DNA of 64,000 nt from Kribbella sp. VKM Ac-2568 (lineage in GTDB: Bacteria > Actinomycetota > Actinomycetes > Propionibacteriales > Kribbellaceae): NCBI RefSeq assembly GCF_004345365.1, contig NZ_SLVF01000002.1, positions 620,001 to 684,000 on the forward strand, given 5' to 3'. Under the pieces are notes generated by a model. That model ran no database searches. It was not told where the DNA came from and worked only from the letters and a program-made list of their open reading frames with translations. Positions within the stretch are counted from its first letter, which is position 1, and each line of letters starts with the position of its first letter. Position numbers and translations under genes: made by a program. Shown here in pieces: positions 52,693-62,086 of the stretch.

Positions 52693-53565
52693 ATGTGCGC
52701 ACAACACCGCCCGACGATCGTGGTCGGGATCGACGAATCACGGGACGGCCTGCTCGCACTCGACTGGGCGGTCGATCTCGCCGCACGCCGCGGCTGGACG
52801 ATCCGCGCGATCCATGTCCTCGACGAGACCCGGCCCACTCATCCGCTGCCGGCCACCTCCGGCCCTGACGACGGCACCGAGGCCCTGGAGGACGCGGCCG
52901 ACGAGCTCGAGCGGCTGGGCTTCACCGACGCGACGCTGGACCTCCGCCTCGGCCATCCCGCCGAGATCCTGCTGGCGGCATCCACCGACGCCGCACTCCT
53001 GGTGATCGGGCGGCGCGGCGCCGGTGGGTTCGCCGAACTGGTCGTCGGCTCCGTCTCGCAGGTCTGTGCCGCCTGCGCCCAGACCGCGCTGGTCGTCGTA
53101 CCGGACACCTGGAAGCCGGGCGAGCACGAGTTCGGACTCGTCGCGGTGGGCGTGGACGGATCTCCTTCCGGCCAGGCAGCTCTCGGCTTCGCGTTCGAGG
53201 CGGCCGCCGAGCGCGGGGCCGAACTGCTGCTGATCCACGTACCCGACGTGCCCGAGTCGTTCCCCCGGCCTGGTCTGTGGACCGACCCGGACGACGCCCC
53301 CTGGCACCGCGACGCTCGAAGGCTGGTCGGCGAAGCCCTGGCGGGCTGGCCCGACAAGCACCCCGACGTCGTCTTCCGGACCCACTACGACCCGGGCCAC
53401 CCGGTGCAGGTCCTCGCCAAGCAGTCCGAGTACGCCGACCTGGTGGTCGTCGGCGGGCTCGGCCGTTCGGAGTTCACTCCGCTGCGTCTCGGGTCGGTCT
53501 CCCGCGGCCTGCTTCACCACACTGCCTGCCCGGTCGCCATCGTGCACAGCGAGGTGACGGTGTGA
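52693..53565 (+). CDS. Universal stress protein, two UspA domains
   Basis: A 290-residue tandem USP. Domain 1 has VVGIDESRDGLLAL and VIGRRGAGGFAELVVGSVSQV; domain 2 has VAVGVDGSPSGQAAL and VVGGLGRSEFTPLRLGSVSRGL. GAGAGG lies upstream of ATG 52693. Its stop overlaps the GTG of the P-type ATPase fragment (GTGA), so a USP-cation ATPase operon once stood here, as in other DosR-type regulons. Confidence 0.9.
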   Translation: MCAQHRPTIVVGIDESRDGLLALDWAVDLAARRGWTIRAIHVLDETRPTHPLPATSGPDDGTEALEDAADELERLGFTDATLDLRLGHPAEILLAASTDAALLVIGRRGAGGFAELVVGSVSQVCAACAQTALVVVPDTWKPGEHEFGLVAVGVDGSPSGQAALGFAFEAAAERGAELLLIHVPDVPESFPRPGLWTDPDDAPWHRDARRLVGEALAGWPDKHPDVVFRTHYDPGHPVQVLAKQSEYADLVVVGGLGRSEFTPLRLGSVSRGLLHHTACPVAIVHSEVTV

Positions 53566-53873
53566 CCGTCACCGCGCCCATGGCGCGGGCCGGCTCCGGA
53601 CTGTCGGAGTCACAGGCTGTCAGCTCGCTCGAGCAGCACGGACCGAATGCGATCCCGGAGGTTCCGCCGGCCGGCCCGTTGGTGCGAATCATCGCCCAAC
53701 TCAAGGACCCGATGATCCTGCTGCTCCTCGGCGCAGCCGTCCTCACCGCGACTCTGCGGGACTTCACCGACCTCACGGTGATCCTCGTGGTGGTCACGCT
53801 GAACACCGCCGTCGGTGTGATCCAGGAACTGCGGGCCGAGCACGCCCTGGCAGCCTTGCGCCGGCTTGGTCGT
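53562..53873 (+). pseudogene. N-terminal fragment of a P-type cation ATPase
   Basis: GTG 53562 opens about 103 residues of a Ca/Mg-type P-ATPase. The N-terminal cytoplasmic domain (SGLSESQAVSSLEQHGPNAI) is followed by the first membrane pair (IIAQLKDPMILLLLGAAVLT, LTVILVVVTLNTAVGVIQE) and ends at HALAALRRL. The actuator, phosphorylation site (DKTG) and remaining helices are missing. The frame then runs meaninglessly into the antisense of the next gene. Probably deleted together with intervening DNA up to the convergent gene. Confidence 0.85.
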
Positions 53874-53881
53874 GCTGCGGA

Positions 53882-56623
53882 TCAGCGAAGGTGGCGGGAG
53901 TACCAGTCCGGCTCGGCGGTCGCGGGGGTGAGGTGGACCTTGACGTCGACCGCGAAAGCTCCGGTCGGCGCGGCGATCAGCGGATTGATGTCGAGCTCTG
54001 CGATCTCGGGGACGGATTCGGCCAGCCAGGCGATCCGGTGCAGGACATCCAGTACCGCGGGTTCGTCGGCCGGGGCGGCTCCGCGATAGCCGGCGAGCAA
54101 CGGGGCACACCGCAGCGAACGAACCATCTCCCCCGCGTCCAGGTCCGTCAGAGGAAGGCCGCGCCAGCGGCGATCGGCGAGCAGATCGGTGAGAACTCCG
54201 CCACTGCCGGTCATCAGAACGGGACCGAAGAGGGGATCGCGGACCAGACCCGCCACCAGCTCCACACCGGGAGCCGCCATGGCCTGCACGATCATGTGGG
54301 TGTCGCCTACTGCCAGCGTGATCTCGCGATAGGCCTGCTCGAGCTCCTCCGCGTCGGGGATGCCGATCCGGACCCCGCCGACATCCGTCTTGTGCACAAC
54401 ACCGGGTGCGGCGGTCTTCAGGACCAGCGGGTAGCCGACTCGCTCGCCGGCAGCCAGTACCGCTTCGAGACCAGAAGCGGCCAAGGCCGGCACCACTGCT
54501 ATCCCCGCGCACTGCATGAGTTGCTCGGCGTGCTTCGCGTCGAGCCAACCGTCGTCACTCTGCCGAGCCAGGAAGTGCCGGACGATCGCCCGTGCGCCGT
54601 CGAAGTCGACTCCGGAGATCGCCGGGACGATTCCCTGGGGACGAGTGCGCCACTCGGAGTACCTCATCGCGTGGCCCAGCGCCCGGACAGCTGTCTCCGG
54701 GAAGGGAAACACCGGCAGCGCGGAGCCATCCGCGAGCACGATCTGCGGCTCGGCGTTCGGCGCACCGAGGCAGGTGACCACCACGGGGATGGTCGAGTCC
54801 GCAGCAGCCCTGGCGATCGCGGCGTACGTCTCGCCGACATCACCGGCGCGGGTTGCCGCGTAGGTCACCAGCACGGCGTCCGCCTCGCCGCTCTCGAGGA
54901 TGACGCGGATGGCGTGCTCGAGGATGGCGGGCGTCGCCGCGGCGCCGAGGTCGACCGGGTTCCCCGCGCCCACCGCTCCGGTGTCATCGGTCAACTCCGC
55001 CGCCGTCACCGCGCTGAACTCCGGTACGTCGATGTCCAGCGCGCTGGCCGCGTCTGCGGCCAGCACTCCTGCGCCGCCCGCGTTGCCGACGATCGCCAGG
55101 CGGCCGCCGCGCGGGAGCGGGCGGCCGGACAGAACCCGCGCGGCGTCGACCAGTTCTTCCAGGGTCTCCATCCGCAGCACCCCCGACTGCGCGAACAACG
55201 CGTCGACGGCGGTGTCGGGAGTCGCTGCCGCGGCGGTGTGCGAGGCACCCGCCCGGCGGCCACCGCTCGACCTGCCACCCTTCACCACCAGCACTGGCTT
55301 GGTCCGTCCCACCAGCCGGGCCAGCCGGCCGAACTTGCGCGGATTGCCGAACGACTCCAGGTAGAGACCGATCACGTCGGTGTGCGGTTCGTGCCACCAG
55401 TGCAGCAGCAGGTCGTTGCCACTGACATCGACTTTGTTGCCCAGGGAGACGAACTCGGAGATGCCCAGCCCGGCACGGCTGGCGTGGTCGAGCACCGCGA
55501 TCCCGACGGCGCCCGACTGCGCGGCCAGGGCGAGCGAACCGGGCAACGGACGGACGTTGGCGAAAGTGGCGTCGAGCCTGATCTCCGGTGCCGTGTTCAC
55601 GATGCCCAGACAGTTGGGGCCGATCAGCCTCAAGCTGTGGCGCCGGGCAAGCTTCAGCAGGTCGCGCTGGGCCTGCCGCCCATCAGCCCCGAGTTCGGAG
55701 AACCCCGACGTCAGGATCACCGCGCCGCCCACACCCGCGAGACCGCAGGCCTCCACGACCGCTGGTACGGCCGCGGACGGAACGGCGATGACCGCCAGAT
55801 CCACCGGCCCCGGAACGTCCGCGATCGACGGGTAGGCGGGGGTCTCACCGATCCGGTCCGCGTGCGGATTGACCGCGAAGAGGTGCCCGGTGAACTCGCC
55901 ATCGACGAGATTCATCAGAACCTCGTGCCCGATCCCGCCGGCCTCGCGACCGGCGCCGATCACCGCCACGGAGCGTGGAGCGAGCAGCGGCTTCAAGGAG
56001 CGCTCCTCTGCGGCGCGTTCCCGCTCGGCCATCCGGTCCAGGGTGCGAGCGGCGTAGGCGGTGTCCATCGACAACTCGACCAATCCACTGCCCAGTTGGT
56101 GAACCTCGGTGAAGCCCGAATCCATGAAGACCCGCAGCATGGGGCCGTTCTCGGCGAGTGTGTCCGCGTGCAGATGGCGAATGCCCCGTTCACGGGCGAC
56201 GGCGGCCAACTGCTCCAGCAGCAGCGTGCCGATCCCGCGTCCGTGCACCGCGTCGTCGACCAGGAAGGCCATCTCCGCCTCGTCCGTGCGCATCGGTTCG
56301 TAGCTGGCCACACCGACGACCTCACCGTCGACCTCGGCCACCAGGGCGACATGCCCGTCCAGTGGATCGGCAGTCGTCAGATGATGCGTGTGCTGGTCGG
56401 CCGCATAGCGACTCAGGGCGAAGAACCGCAGGTAGATCGTGCGGTCCGAGACCCGGTGGTTGAGCTCGTCGAGCGCCTGCTCGTCATCCGCCCGCACCGG
56501 ACGGATGTGTACGACGGAGCCGTCAGCAGCGAGGGTGTCCCACCCGGCGACCGCGGCCGTAGTGCCGGTCGCGAACTGGTGGTCACCACCGGCAACGTGC
56601 TCGGTGTGCTCGGACGTGGTCAT
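53882..56623 (-). CDS. GNAT acetyltransferase fused to an ADP-forming acyl-CoA synthetase (Pat-like)
   Basis: A 913-residue protein. The N-terminal GNAT domain (about 35-205) has the acetyl-CoA loop DDAVHGRGIGTLLLEQL. The CoA-binding domain (about 220-350) has VAVIGAGREAGGIG, two succinyl-CoA-ligase-like domains follow (about 355-660; ALAAQSGAVGIAVLDHASR, ASHTAAA), and an ATP-grasp domain closes it (about 690-905; KTAAPGVVHKTDVGGVRIGI). The family includes protein lysine acetyltransferases that silence acetyl-CoA synthetase. The domain order here (GNAT first) resembles the streptomycete form. It probably adjusts acyl-CoA metabolism or protein acetylation at low oxygen. Divergent from the ABC operon with shared boxes. 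Confidence 0.88.
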   Translation of the reverse strand: MTTSEHTEHVAGGDHQFATGTTAAVAGWDTLAADGSVVHIRPVRADDEQALDELNHRVSDRTIYLRFFALSRYAADQHTHHLTTADPLDGHVALVAEVDGEVVGVASYEPMRTDEAEMAFLVDDAVHGRGIGTLLLEQLAAVARERGIRHLHADTLAENGPMLRVFMDSGFTEVHQLGSGLVELSMDTAYAARTLDRMAERERAAEERSLKPLLAPRSVAVIGAGREAGGIGHEVLMNLVDGEFTGHLFAVNPHADRIGETPAYPSIADVPGPVDLAVIAVPSAAVPAVVEACGLAGVGGAVILTSGFSELGADGRQAQRDLLKLARRHSLRLIGPNCLGIVNTAPEIRLDATFANVRPLPGSLALAAQSGAVGIAVLDHASRAGLGISEFVSLGNKVDVSGNDLLLHWWHEPHTDVIGLYLESFGNPRKFGRLARLVGRTKPVLVVKGGRSSGGRRAGASHTAAAATPDTAVDALFAQSGVLRMETLEELVDAARVLSGRPLPRGGRLAIVGNAGGAGVLAADAASALDIDVPEFSAVTAAELTDDTGAVGAGNPVDLGAAATPAILEHAIRVILESGEADAVLVTYAATRAGDVGETYAAIARAAADSTIPVVVTCLGAPNAEPQIVLADGSALPVFPFPETAVRALGHAMRYSEWRTRPQGIVPAISGVDFDGARAIVRHFLARQSDDGWLDAKHAEQLMQCAGIAVVPALAASGLEAVLAAGERVGYPLVLKTAAPGVVHKTDVGGVRIGIPDAEELEQAYREITLAVGDTHMIVQAMAAPGVELVAGLVRDPLFGPVLMTGSGGVLTDLLADRRWRGLPLTDLDAGEMVRSLRCAPLLAGYRGAAPADEPAVLDVLHRIAWLAESVPEIAELDINPLIAAPTGAFAVDVKVHLTPATAEPDWYSRHLR

Positions 56624-56694
56624 CTTCGGTCGTCCTCTCGGACTCGGGGTTATCCGGCCACCCCCAGTTCAGCCTGTGAGAGGCCTCCTCAGGC

Positions 56695-56733
56695 AGGGCC
56701 GGAGGGACATCCAGCGCCGGACCTTCGGCCCTG
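56695..56733. promoter_or_regulatory. Two DevR-type boxes in the Pat-like/ABC divergent promoter
   Basis: GGACCTTCGGCCCTG at 56719-56733 is near consensus. AGGGCCGGAGGGAC at 56695-56708 is an inverted, weaker copy. They lie 72 bp from the Pat-like start (56623) and 68 bp from ATG 56802. Confidence 0.7.
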
Positions 56734-56801
56734 TTTGCCGCGGGTGCCCGCTCGTACGTTCAGGCTGAGGCTCAGTGACGATCCCGCGAGAGGAGCCGGT
56801 G

Positions 56802-57695
56802 ATGGATGCCGCGATCAGGACCGAGGGGCTGTCGAAGAACTACCGATCGCATCGCGCCCTGCGCGAACTGAACCTGGAGGTTCCCCGCGGCGTCGTGTTC
56901 GGGTACCTGGGTCCGAACGGCGCGGGCAAGACCACCACGATCCGGATCCTGGCTGGGCTCATCTCCCCCACCTCGGGCACCGCGACAGTGCTGGGCAACG
57001 ACGTGGTCGACCGCTGCGAGGACGTTCAGCGTCACCTCGGCTACCTGCCGGGTGAATTCGTCGGCTATCCGGACCTGACCGGCGCCCAGTACCTGCGGTA
57101 CCTGGCCCATCTGCGCGGTGGCGTCGACTGGTCCGAGGTCGAACGGCTGGCGAAGCGGTTCGAGCTGGATCTGGGCAAGCGGTTCAAGACGCTGTCCCAC
57201 GGCAACAAGCAGAAGCTCGGCATCGTCCAGGCGTTCATGCACCGGCCGGAACTGCTGATCCTCGACGAACCGACCTCAGGTCTGGACCCGATCATGCAGC
57301 GCGAGTTCCTGGCCCTGCTGCGGGAGACCCGGGCCGACGGCCGGACCGTCTTCCTGTCCTCGCACATCCTGTCGGACGTCGAGGCTGTCGCCGACACAGT
57401 CGCCATCCTCCGCAGCGGTGAACTGGTCATCACCCAGTCCGTCGACGCGCTGCGAGAGCAGGCGTTGCGCCGGCTGGAGCTGACCTTCTCCGGCCCACCG
57501 CCGGTCGACCAGCTCAAGCGGGCAGCTGGTGTCCAGGAGATCAACTGGGACGGCAGCGGCACCGTCCAGGTGGAGGTCGCCGGCTCAACCGCCGAGCTGC
57601 TCCGGATCGCCGCACCTCACCAGATCATCAACGTGATCAGCCACGACGCCGACCTGGAAGCGATCTTCCTCGACTACTACACAGCAAGGAGCTGA
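56802..57695 (+). CDS. ABC transporter ATP-binding protein
   Basis: A 297-residue ATPase. Walker A is GPNGAGKT with K43, the signature is LSHGNKQKLG (a variant of LSGGQ) and Walker B is LLILDEPTSGLDP. The C-terminal extension of about 80 residues is typical of NatA/BcrA-type exporters. ATG 56802 has GAGGAG upstream; an in-frame GTG at 56775 is less likely. It pairs with the permease 5 bp downstream. Substrate unknown. Confidence 0.9.
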   Translation: MDAAIRTEGLSKNYRSHRALRELNLEVPRGVVFGYLGPNGAGKTTTIRILAGLISPTSGTATVLGNDVVDRCEDVQRHLGYLPGEFVGYPDLTGAQYLRYLAHLRGGVDWSEVERLAKRFELDLGKRFKTLSHGNKQKLGIVQAFMHRPELLILDEPTSGLDPIMQREFLALLRETRADGRTVFLSSHILSDVEAVADTVAILRSGELVITQSVDALREQALRRLELTFSGPPPVDQLKRAAGVQEINWDGSGTVQVEVAGSTAELLRIAAPHQIINVISHDADLEAIFLDYYTARS

Positions 57696-57700
57696 GTTCG

Positions 57701-58498
57701 GTGTTCCGCAACGTGTTCTGGAAGACACTGTACGACCAGCGCCGAGGCCTGGCCGGCTGGTCCGCGGCCATCCTGATCCTGGTCGGCCTCGAGTCCGCCC
57801 TCTGGCCGTCGATGCGCGAGATGACCGATCTGCAGGAGATCTACTCCAAGCTCCCCGAGGAACTCGGCAAGCTCTTCGATCTGCAGTCGATGACGACCGG
57901 ACCGGGGTTCCTGAACGCCGAGCTGTTCACCTTGCTTCTTCCGGCGCTGTTCCTGGTCTATGGCATCGGGCACGGTGCGAAGTCGGTTGCGGGCGAGGAG
58001 GAGGACGGGACCCTCGACCTGCTCCTGGTCATGCCTATCACCGGTGCAAGGATCGTGGTGCAGAAGGCATTGGCGCTGTTCACCTGCCTGTTCACGCTCG
58101 GACTGGCCTTGTTCGTCGCCACCACCAGCATGAGTCTCGTCTTCGACGTCGGCATCAGTGCCGGCCAGGCGGCCAGCGGCTCACTGGCCATGACCCTGCT
58201 CGGCGCGGAGTACGGCGCTCTCGCCCTGGCCGTCGGCGCGATCTTCGGCCGGAGGTCGACCGCCATCGGTGTCGCGTCGGCGGCGGCCACAGCCGCCTAC
58301 GTGCTGTATGCGGCCGGGCTCATGGTCGACGCTGTCGAGCCGTGGCGACCGCTGTCCCCCTTCGACCAGGCCCTGACCGGCGGACCACTCGGAGCCGGGC
58401 TGCCCGCGGCCTACCTCTGGCTGGTCGGCGGCGCCGCGGCGCTGGTCCTGATCGCCATGCCGGCCCTCGACGGCCGCGACATCGCTGCCCACAACTAG
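57701..58498 (+). CDS. ABC-2 type transporter permease
   Basis: A 265-residue membrane subunit with six hydrophobic segments. The motif VAGEEEDGTLDLLLVMPITGAR is typical of ABC-2 permeases. GTG 57701 has AAGGAG upstream. It forms one exporter with the ATPase upstream and is followed by the DUF1579-like gene in the same direction, all behind the boxes at 56695-56733. Confidence 0.87.
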   Translation: MFRNVFWKTLYDQRRGLAGWSAAILILVGLESALWPSMREMTDLQEIYSKLPEELGKLFDLQSMTTGPGFLNAELFTLLLPALFLVYGIGHGAKSVAGEEEDGTLDLLLVMPITGARIVVQKALALFTCLFTLGLALFVATTSMSLVFDVGISAGQAASGSLAMTLLGAEYGALALAVGAIFGRRSTAIGVASAAATAAYVLYAAGLMVDAVEPWRPLSPFDQALTGGPLGAGLPAAYLWLVGGAAALVLIAMPALDGRDIAAHN

Positions 58499-58513
58499 TT
58501 CTGGATGGGAATC

Positions 58514-59038
58514 ATGAGCACGCTCACCGACACCGTACCGAAGCCCATCACCCCGGGTGCCGAGATGGACGCCCTTGCCCGCTTCCACCGCGACGTGCGC
58601 TGGGACGGCGTGATCAGAGCCGGCGGCATGGGCCCGGGCAGTCCCCGGATGACAGCAACGGGTCACGGACATCACCGATCCATCCAGGACGGCCGCTGGA
58701 TCATGGGCGACTACGAGCAGGACCAGTACCTGCCGAACGGCACCTTCGTGCTGCGCTGGCAGTTGCACTGGGTGGCGGGCTGGGATCCGGCCGCCCAGGA
58801 GTACCGGGCCACCATCGCCGACTGCTACGGGCACACCGACGTGCTCCGTGGCTGGATCGACGGAGATCTGCTGACCTTCCAGACCATCGACGACCACGCG
58901 CCGGTCCGCATCCGCCTCTTCTGGCACGTGGAACAACCCGACCGCATCATCTGGCGCAACGAGGTCTCCGTGCACCAAGGTCCCTTCGAACTCATCGAAC
59001 GCTACGTCTGCCGGCCAATCGACCAGGGCTCCGGCTGA
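58514..59038 (+). CDS. DUF1579-like protein
   Basis: A 174-residue soluble protein, probably a lipocalin-like beta barrel of the DUF1579 type. GPGSPRMTATGHGHHRSIQD, WIMGDYEQDQYLPNGTF and YRATIADCYGHTDVLRGWID fit strands of that fold. Start uncertain: ATG 58514 or ATG 58505, neither with a strong ribosome site. Likely co-transcribed with the ABC genes. Biological role unknown. Confidence 0.7.
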   Translation: MSTLTDTVPKPITPGAEMDALARFHRDVRWDGVIRAGGMGPGSPRMTATGHGHHRSIQDGRWIMGDYEQDQYLPNGTFVLRWQLHWVAGWDPAAQEYRATIADCYGHTDVLRGWIDGDLLTFQTIDDHAPVRIRLFWHVEQPDRIIWRNEVSVHQGPFELIERYVCRPIDQGSG

Positions 59039-59041
59039 TCG

Positions 59042-59057
59042 AGGACTTTCGGCCCTG
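59042..59057. promoter_or_regulatory. DevR-type box before pyruvate phosphate dikinase
   Basis: AGGACTTTCGGCCCTG, 46 bp before ATG 59104, starting four bases after the previous stop. Confidence 0.7.
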
Positions 59058-59103
59058 CTCCCGCGGGCTGTTCACGACCAGGCTGGAGCTGGAGGGAACT
59101 CAT

Positions 59104-61818
59104 ATGACCACGATGCCGCAGACCGACCGCTACGTCTTCGACTTTGCCGAGGGCAACAAGGACCTGAAGGACCTGCTGGGAGGCAAGGGCGCCAACCTTG
59201 CCGAGATGACCCGGCTCGGGCTACCGGTCCCACCTGGCTTCACCATCGCGACCACGGCGTGCCGGACCTACCTGAGCACCGGAGACGCACCCACTGGGCT
59301 GAGCCAGGAGATCGGCGAACACCTGAACAGGCTGGAACAAGTGATCGGCCGGAAGCTGGGTGATCCCGATGACCCGCTGCTGGTATCCGTACGATCCGGC
59401 GGGAAGTTCTCGATGCCCGGGATGATGGAGACGATCCTCGACATCGGGCTGAACGACCAGTCTGTCCAGGGCCTGGCGAAACGCTCCGGCGACGACCACT
59501 TCGCTTGGGACTCGTATCGACGGCTGCTGCAGATGTACGCCCGCACCGTGCTCGAAGTACCCGACGAGCTGCTGCAAGCCGCCCTCTCACCCGGCTACGC
59601 CGAGTGGGGCGTCAGCACGCCCGAGCAACTGCCGGCCGCTGCCATCGAACGAGCCTGCGGCGCGCTGCAGGAGGTCATCGCCGAGTACTCCGGCCGCCCG
59701 TTCCCACAGGATCCGCTGGAGCAGCTGGACCTCGCCGTACGCGCGGTCTTCCGCTCGTGGGCAACGCCGCGGGCCACGCTCTACCGGCGGCAGGAGCACA
59801 TCCCCGATGATCTCGGCACTGCAGTCAACGTGATGGGCATGGTCTTCGGCAACCGCGGCCTGGACAGCGGCACTGGCGTGGCCTTCACCCGCGATCCGGG
59901 CTCGGGAGAGCCTGGCGTCTACGGCGACTACCTCCAGGATGCCCAGGGCGAGGATGTCGTGGCCGGCGTCCGCAACACCGTCCCCCTCGCCGAGCTGGAG
60001 TCGATCGACCCGCGCAGCTACGCGCAACTGCTGACGGCCATGGCGACGCTCGAGCAGCACTACCGCGACCTGTGCGACATCGAGTTCACCATCGAGCACG
60101 GCCGGCTGTGGATCCTGCAGACGCGGGTGGGAAAGCGCACCGCCGCGGCCGCGTTCCGCATCGCCGTCCAGCTCGTCGACGAAGGCGTCATCACGCTCGA
60201 CGACGCACTCATGCGTGTCACCGGCGACCAGCTCGGTCGGCTGATGTTCCCGCGCTTCGACAGCCGGCACGACGTCCCGGTCATCGCACGCGGTGTCGGC
60301 GCCTCGCCCGGCGCGGCGGTGGGGGTTGCGGCCTTCGACTCGGTGGCGGCTCAGCGGCTGGCGAGCTCGGGGCGAAATGTGATCCTGGTCCGGCGCGAGA
60401 CCAGCCCCGACGATCTGCCGGGCATGGTCGCGTCCACCGGGATCCTGACCACTCGCGGCGGGAAGACCTCCCATGCCGCCGTCGTTGCCCGCGGCATGGG
60501 TAAGACCTGCGTCTGCGGCGTCGACAGCCTGGTCGTCGATCCCGTCGCACGCCGCGCGGTGGCACCGGGCGATGTGGTCATCGAGGAAGGCGACGTGCTG
60601 TCGCTGGACGGGCTGACGGGCTTCGTGTACCGCGGCGACGTCCCCGTCGTCGCATCGCCGGTGGTCGAGTACTTCGAGGGCCGCGTCGCTCTGGCCGACG
60701 CGGACGACCTGGTTCGCGCCGTCGACCGTGTGCTCCGGCACGCGGACGTTCGCCGTACGCTCGGTGTGCACGCCAACGCGGACACTCCGGGGGATGCGCA
60801 ACGCGCACGTCGGTTCGGTGCCGAGGGCATCGGTTTGTGCCGTACCGAGCACATGTTCCTCGGCGATCGCCGGCGGCTGGTCGAACGGCTCATCCTGGCC
60901 GAGGGCCCGACGGAGCAGGAGGCGGCTTTCGACGAGCTGCTGCCGCTGCAGCGCGCTGACTTCGTCGGGATCTTCCAGGCGATGGACGGCCTGCCGGTGA
61001 CCGTCCGGCTGATCGACCCGCCACTGCATGAGTTCCTCCCCGACTTCACCGAGTTGTCCGTCCAGGTCGCCCTCGACCGGGCAGCGGGCCGACCCGATGA
61101 GGAGGCGGAACGACTGCTGGCCGCAGTACGCCGGACGCACGAGAGCAACCCGATGCTCGGCCTGCGCGGAGTTCGGCTCGGCATCGCCATTCCTGGACTC
61201 TTCGCCATGCAGACGCGCGCGATCGCGGAGGCGGCCGCGATCGTGACAGCGGAAGGCGGGACGGTCCGGCCCGAGATCATGGTGCCGCTGGTGGCAAGTG
61301 AGCAGGAGATGCGCCTGGTACGGCATGAGATCGAGAGCGTGCTGGCCAAGGTTGCCGAGGAGACCGGCGGCGCCGTCCCAGCGCGCATCGGGACCATGAT
61401 CGAGGTGCCCCGCGCAGCTCTCCAGGCAGGTCCGATCGCCCGCTGCGCCGACTTCTTCTCCTTCGGCACGAACGACCTCACCCAGCTGACCTGGGCCTTC
61501 AGTCGCGACGACGTCGAGGCATCCTTCTTCCCCCGCTACCTCGACGCGGATGTGTTCGCTGTCTCGCCGTTCGAGTCGCTGGACCGCACGGGCGTCGGCC
61601 GACTGGTCCAGCTCGCTGTGGAAGAGGGCCGGAATGCCAATCCGGACCTGCTGATCGGGGTTTGCGGCGAGCACGGCGGCGACCCGGACTCCATCGACTT
61701 CTTCGCGGCAGCCGGCCTGGACTACGTGTCCTGCTCACCGTTCCGGATCCCCGTCGCACGACTGGAAGCCGGCCGCGCAGCCACCTCGGCAGGCACCACC
61801 ACAAGTGACACCCGCTGA
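59104..61818 (+). CDS. ppdK: Pyruvate, phosphate dikinase
   Basis: A 904-residue enzyme interconverting pyruvate + ATP + Pi and phosphoenolpyruvate + AMP + PPi. The ATP-grasp domain (about 1-360) has GGKGANLAEMTRLGLPVPPG and SGGKFSMPGMMETILDIGLN. The swivelling domain has phospho-His H457 in GGKTSHAAVVARGMG, and the C-terminal TIM barrel has FSFGTNDLTQLTW and catalytic C854 in CGEHGGD. Start ATG 59104 with GGAGGGA upstream. In the low-oxygen setting it could run toward ATP from PPi or supply phosphoenolpyruvate. A DevR-type box lies directly in front. Confidence 0.94.
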   Translation: MTTMPQTDRYVFDFAEGNKDLKDLLGGKGANLAEMTRLGLPVPPGFTIATTACRTYLSTGDAPTGLSQEIGEHLNRLEQVIGRKLGDPDDPLLVSVRSGGKFSMPGMMETILDIGLNDQSVQGLAKRSGDDHFAWDSYRRLLQMYARTVLEVPDELLQAALSPGYAEWGVSTPEQLPAAAIERACGALQEVIAEYSGRPFPQDPLEQLDLAVRAVFRSWATPRATLYRRQEHIPDDLGTAVNVMGMVFGNRGLDSGTGVAFTRDPGSGEPGVYGDYLQDAQGEDVVAGVRNTVPLAELESIDPRSYAQLLTAMATLEQHYRDLCDIEFTIEHGRLWILQTRVGKRTAAAAFRIAVQLVDEGVITLDDALMRVTGDQLGRLMFPRFDSRHDVPVIARGVGASPGAAVGVAAFDSVAAQRLASSGRNVILVRRETSPDDLPGMVASTGILTTRGGKTSHAAVVARGMGKTCVCGVDSLVVDPVARRAVAPGDVVIEEGDVLSLDGLTGFVYRGDVPVVASPVVEYFEGRVALADADDLVRAVDRVLRHADVRRTLGVHANADTPGDAQRARRFGAEGIGLCRTEHMFLGDRRRLVERLILAEGPTEQEAAFDELLPLQRADFVGIFQAMDGLPVTVRLIDPPLHEFLPDFTELSVQVALDRAAGRPDEEAERLLAAVRRTHESNPMLGLRGVRLGIAIPGLFAMQTRAIAEAAAIVTAEGGTVRPEIMVPLVASEQEMRLVRHEIESVLAKVAEETGGAVPARIGTMIEVPRAALQAGPIARCADFFSFGTNDLTQLTWAFSRDDVEASFFPRYLDADVFAVSPFESLDRTGVGRLVQLAVEEGRNANPDLLIGVCGEHGGDPDSIDFFAAAGLDYVSCSPFRIPVARLEAGRAATSAGTTTSDTR

Positions 61819-61835
61819 GGCAGCCATCAAGCCAG

Positions 61836-61870
61836 GAGGCGCAGTCACCACCAGTAGGCGACTGCGCCTC
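61836..61870 (+). terminator. Hairpin after pyruvate phosphate dikinase
   Basis: GAGGCGCAGTC at 61836-61846 pairs perfectly with GACTGCGCCTC at 61860-61870 (11 bp, 13-nt loop), 17 bp after the ppdK stop. No U tract. Confidence 0.65.
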
Positions 61871-61943
61871 GATGTGACACCGTCTGCGCCATCCAGATCA
61901 GCAAGTCGGGTGGATGGCTGGGGTCAGGGTCCCGACCCCACAC

Positions 61944-61979
61944 TGCCGAAGGTCCCTCAACCGCGGGACTCATGCCCAC
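61944..61979. promoter_or_regulatory. Paired DevR-type boxes before the second DevR-like gene
   Basis: TGCCGAAGGTCCCT at 61944-61957 (inverted orientation) and GGGACTCATGCCCAC at 61965-61979 (degenerate), starts 21 bp apart. About 108 bp before ATG 62087, suggesting autoregulation. Confidence 0.5.
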
Positions 61980-62086
61980 TGTGCTGGTCGTCGCCGGCTG
62001 GCGATGCTTGAACCGCCCGGACGATGCGGGTGGCTTTGGTGGCGCACGCCGGGAGGCGTGGGTGGAACGGATGCGGAGGAATCGGG

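Noticed and set aside
53891-57055. 1054-residue plus-strand frame across the Pat-like gene
   Set aside because: Antisense of the GNAT/acyl-CoA synthetase coding region; low-complexity composition and no motif.
59587-61674. 695-residue frame antisense to ppdK
   Set aside because: Mirror of a well-conserved enzyme; no start signal or domain.
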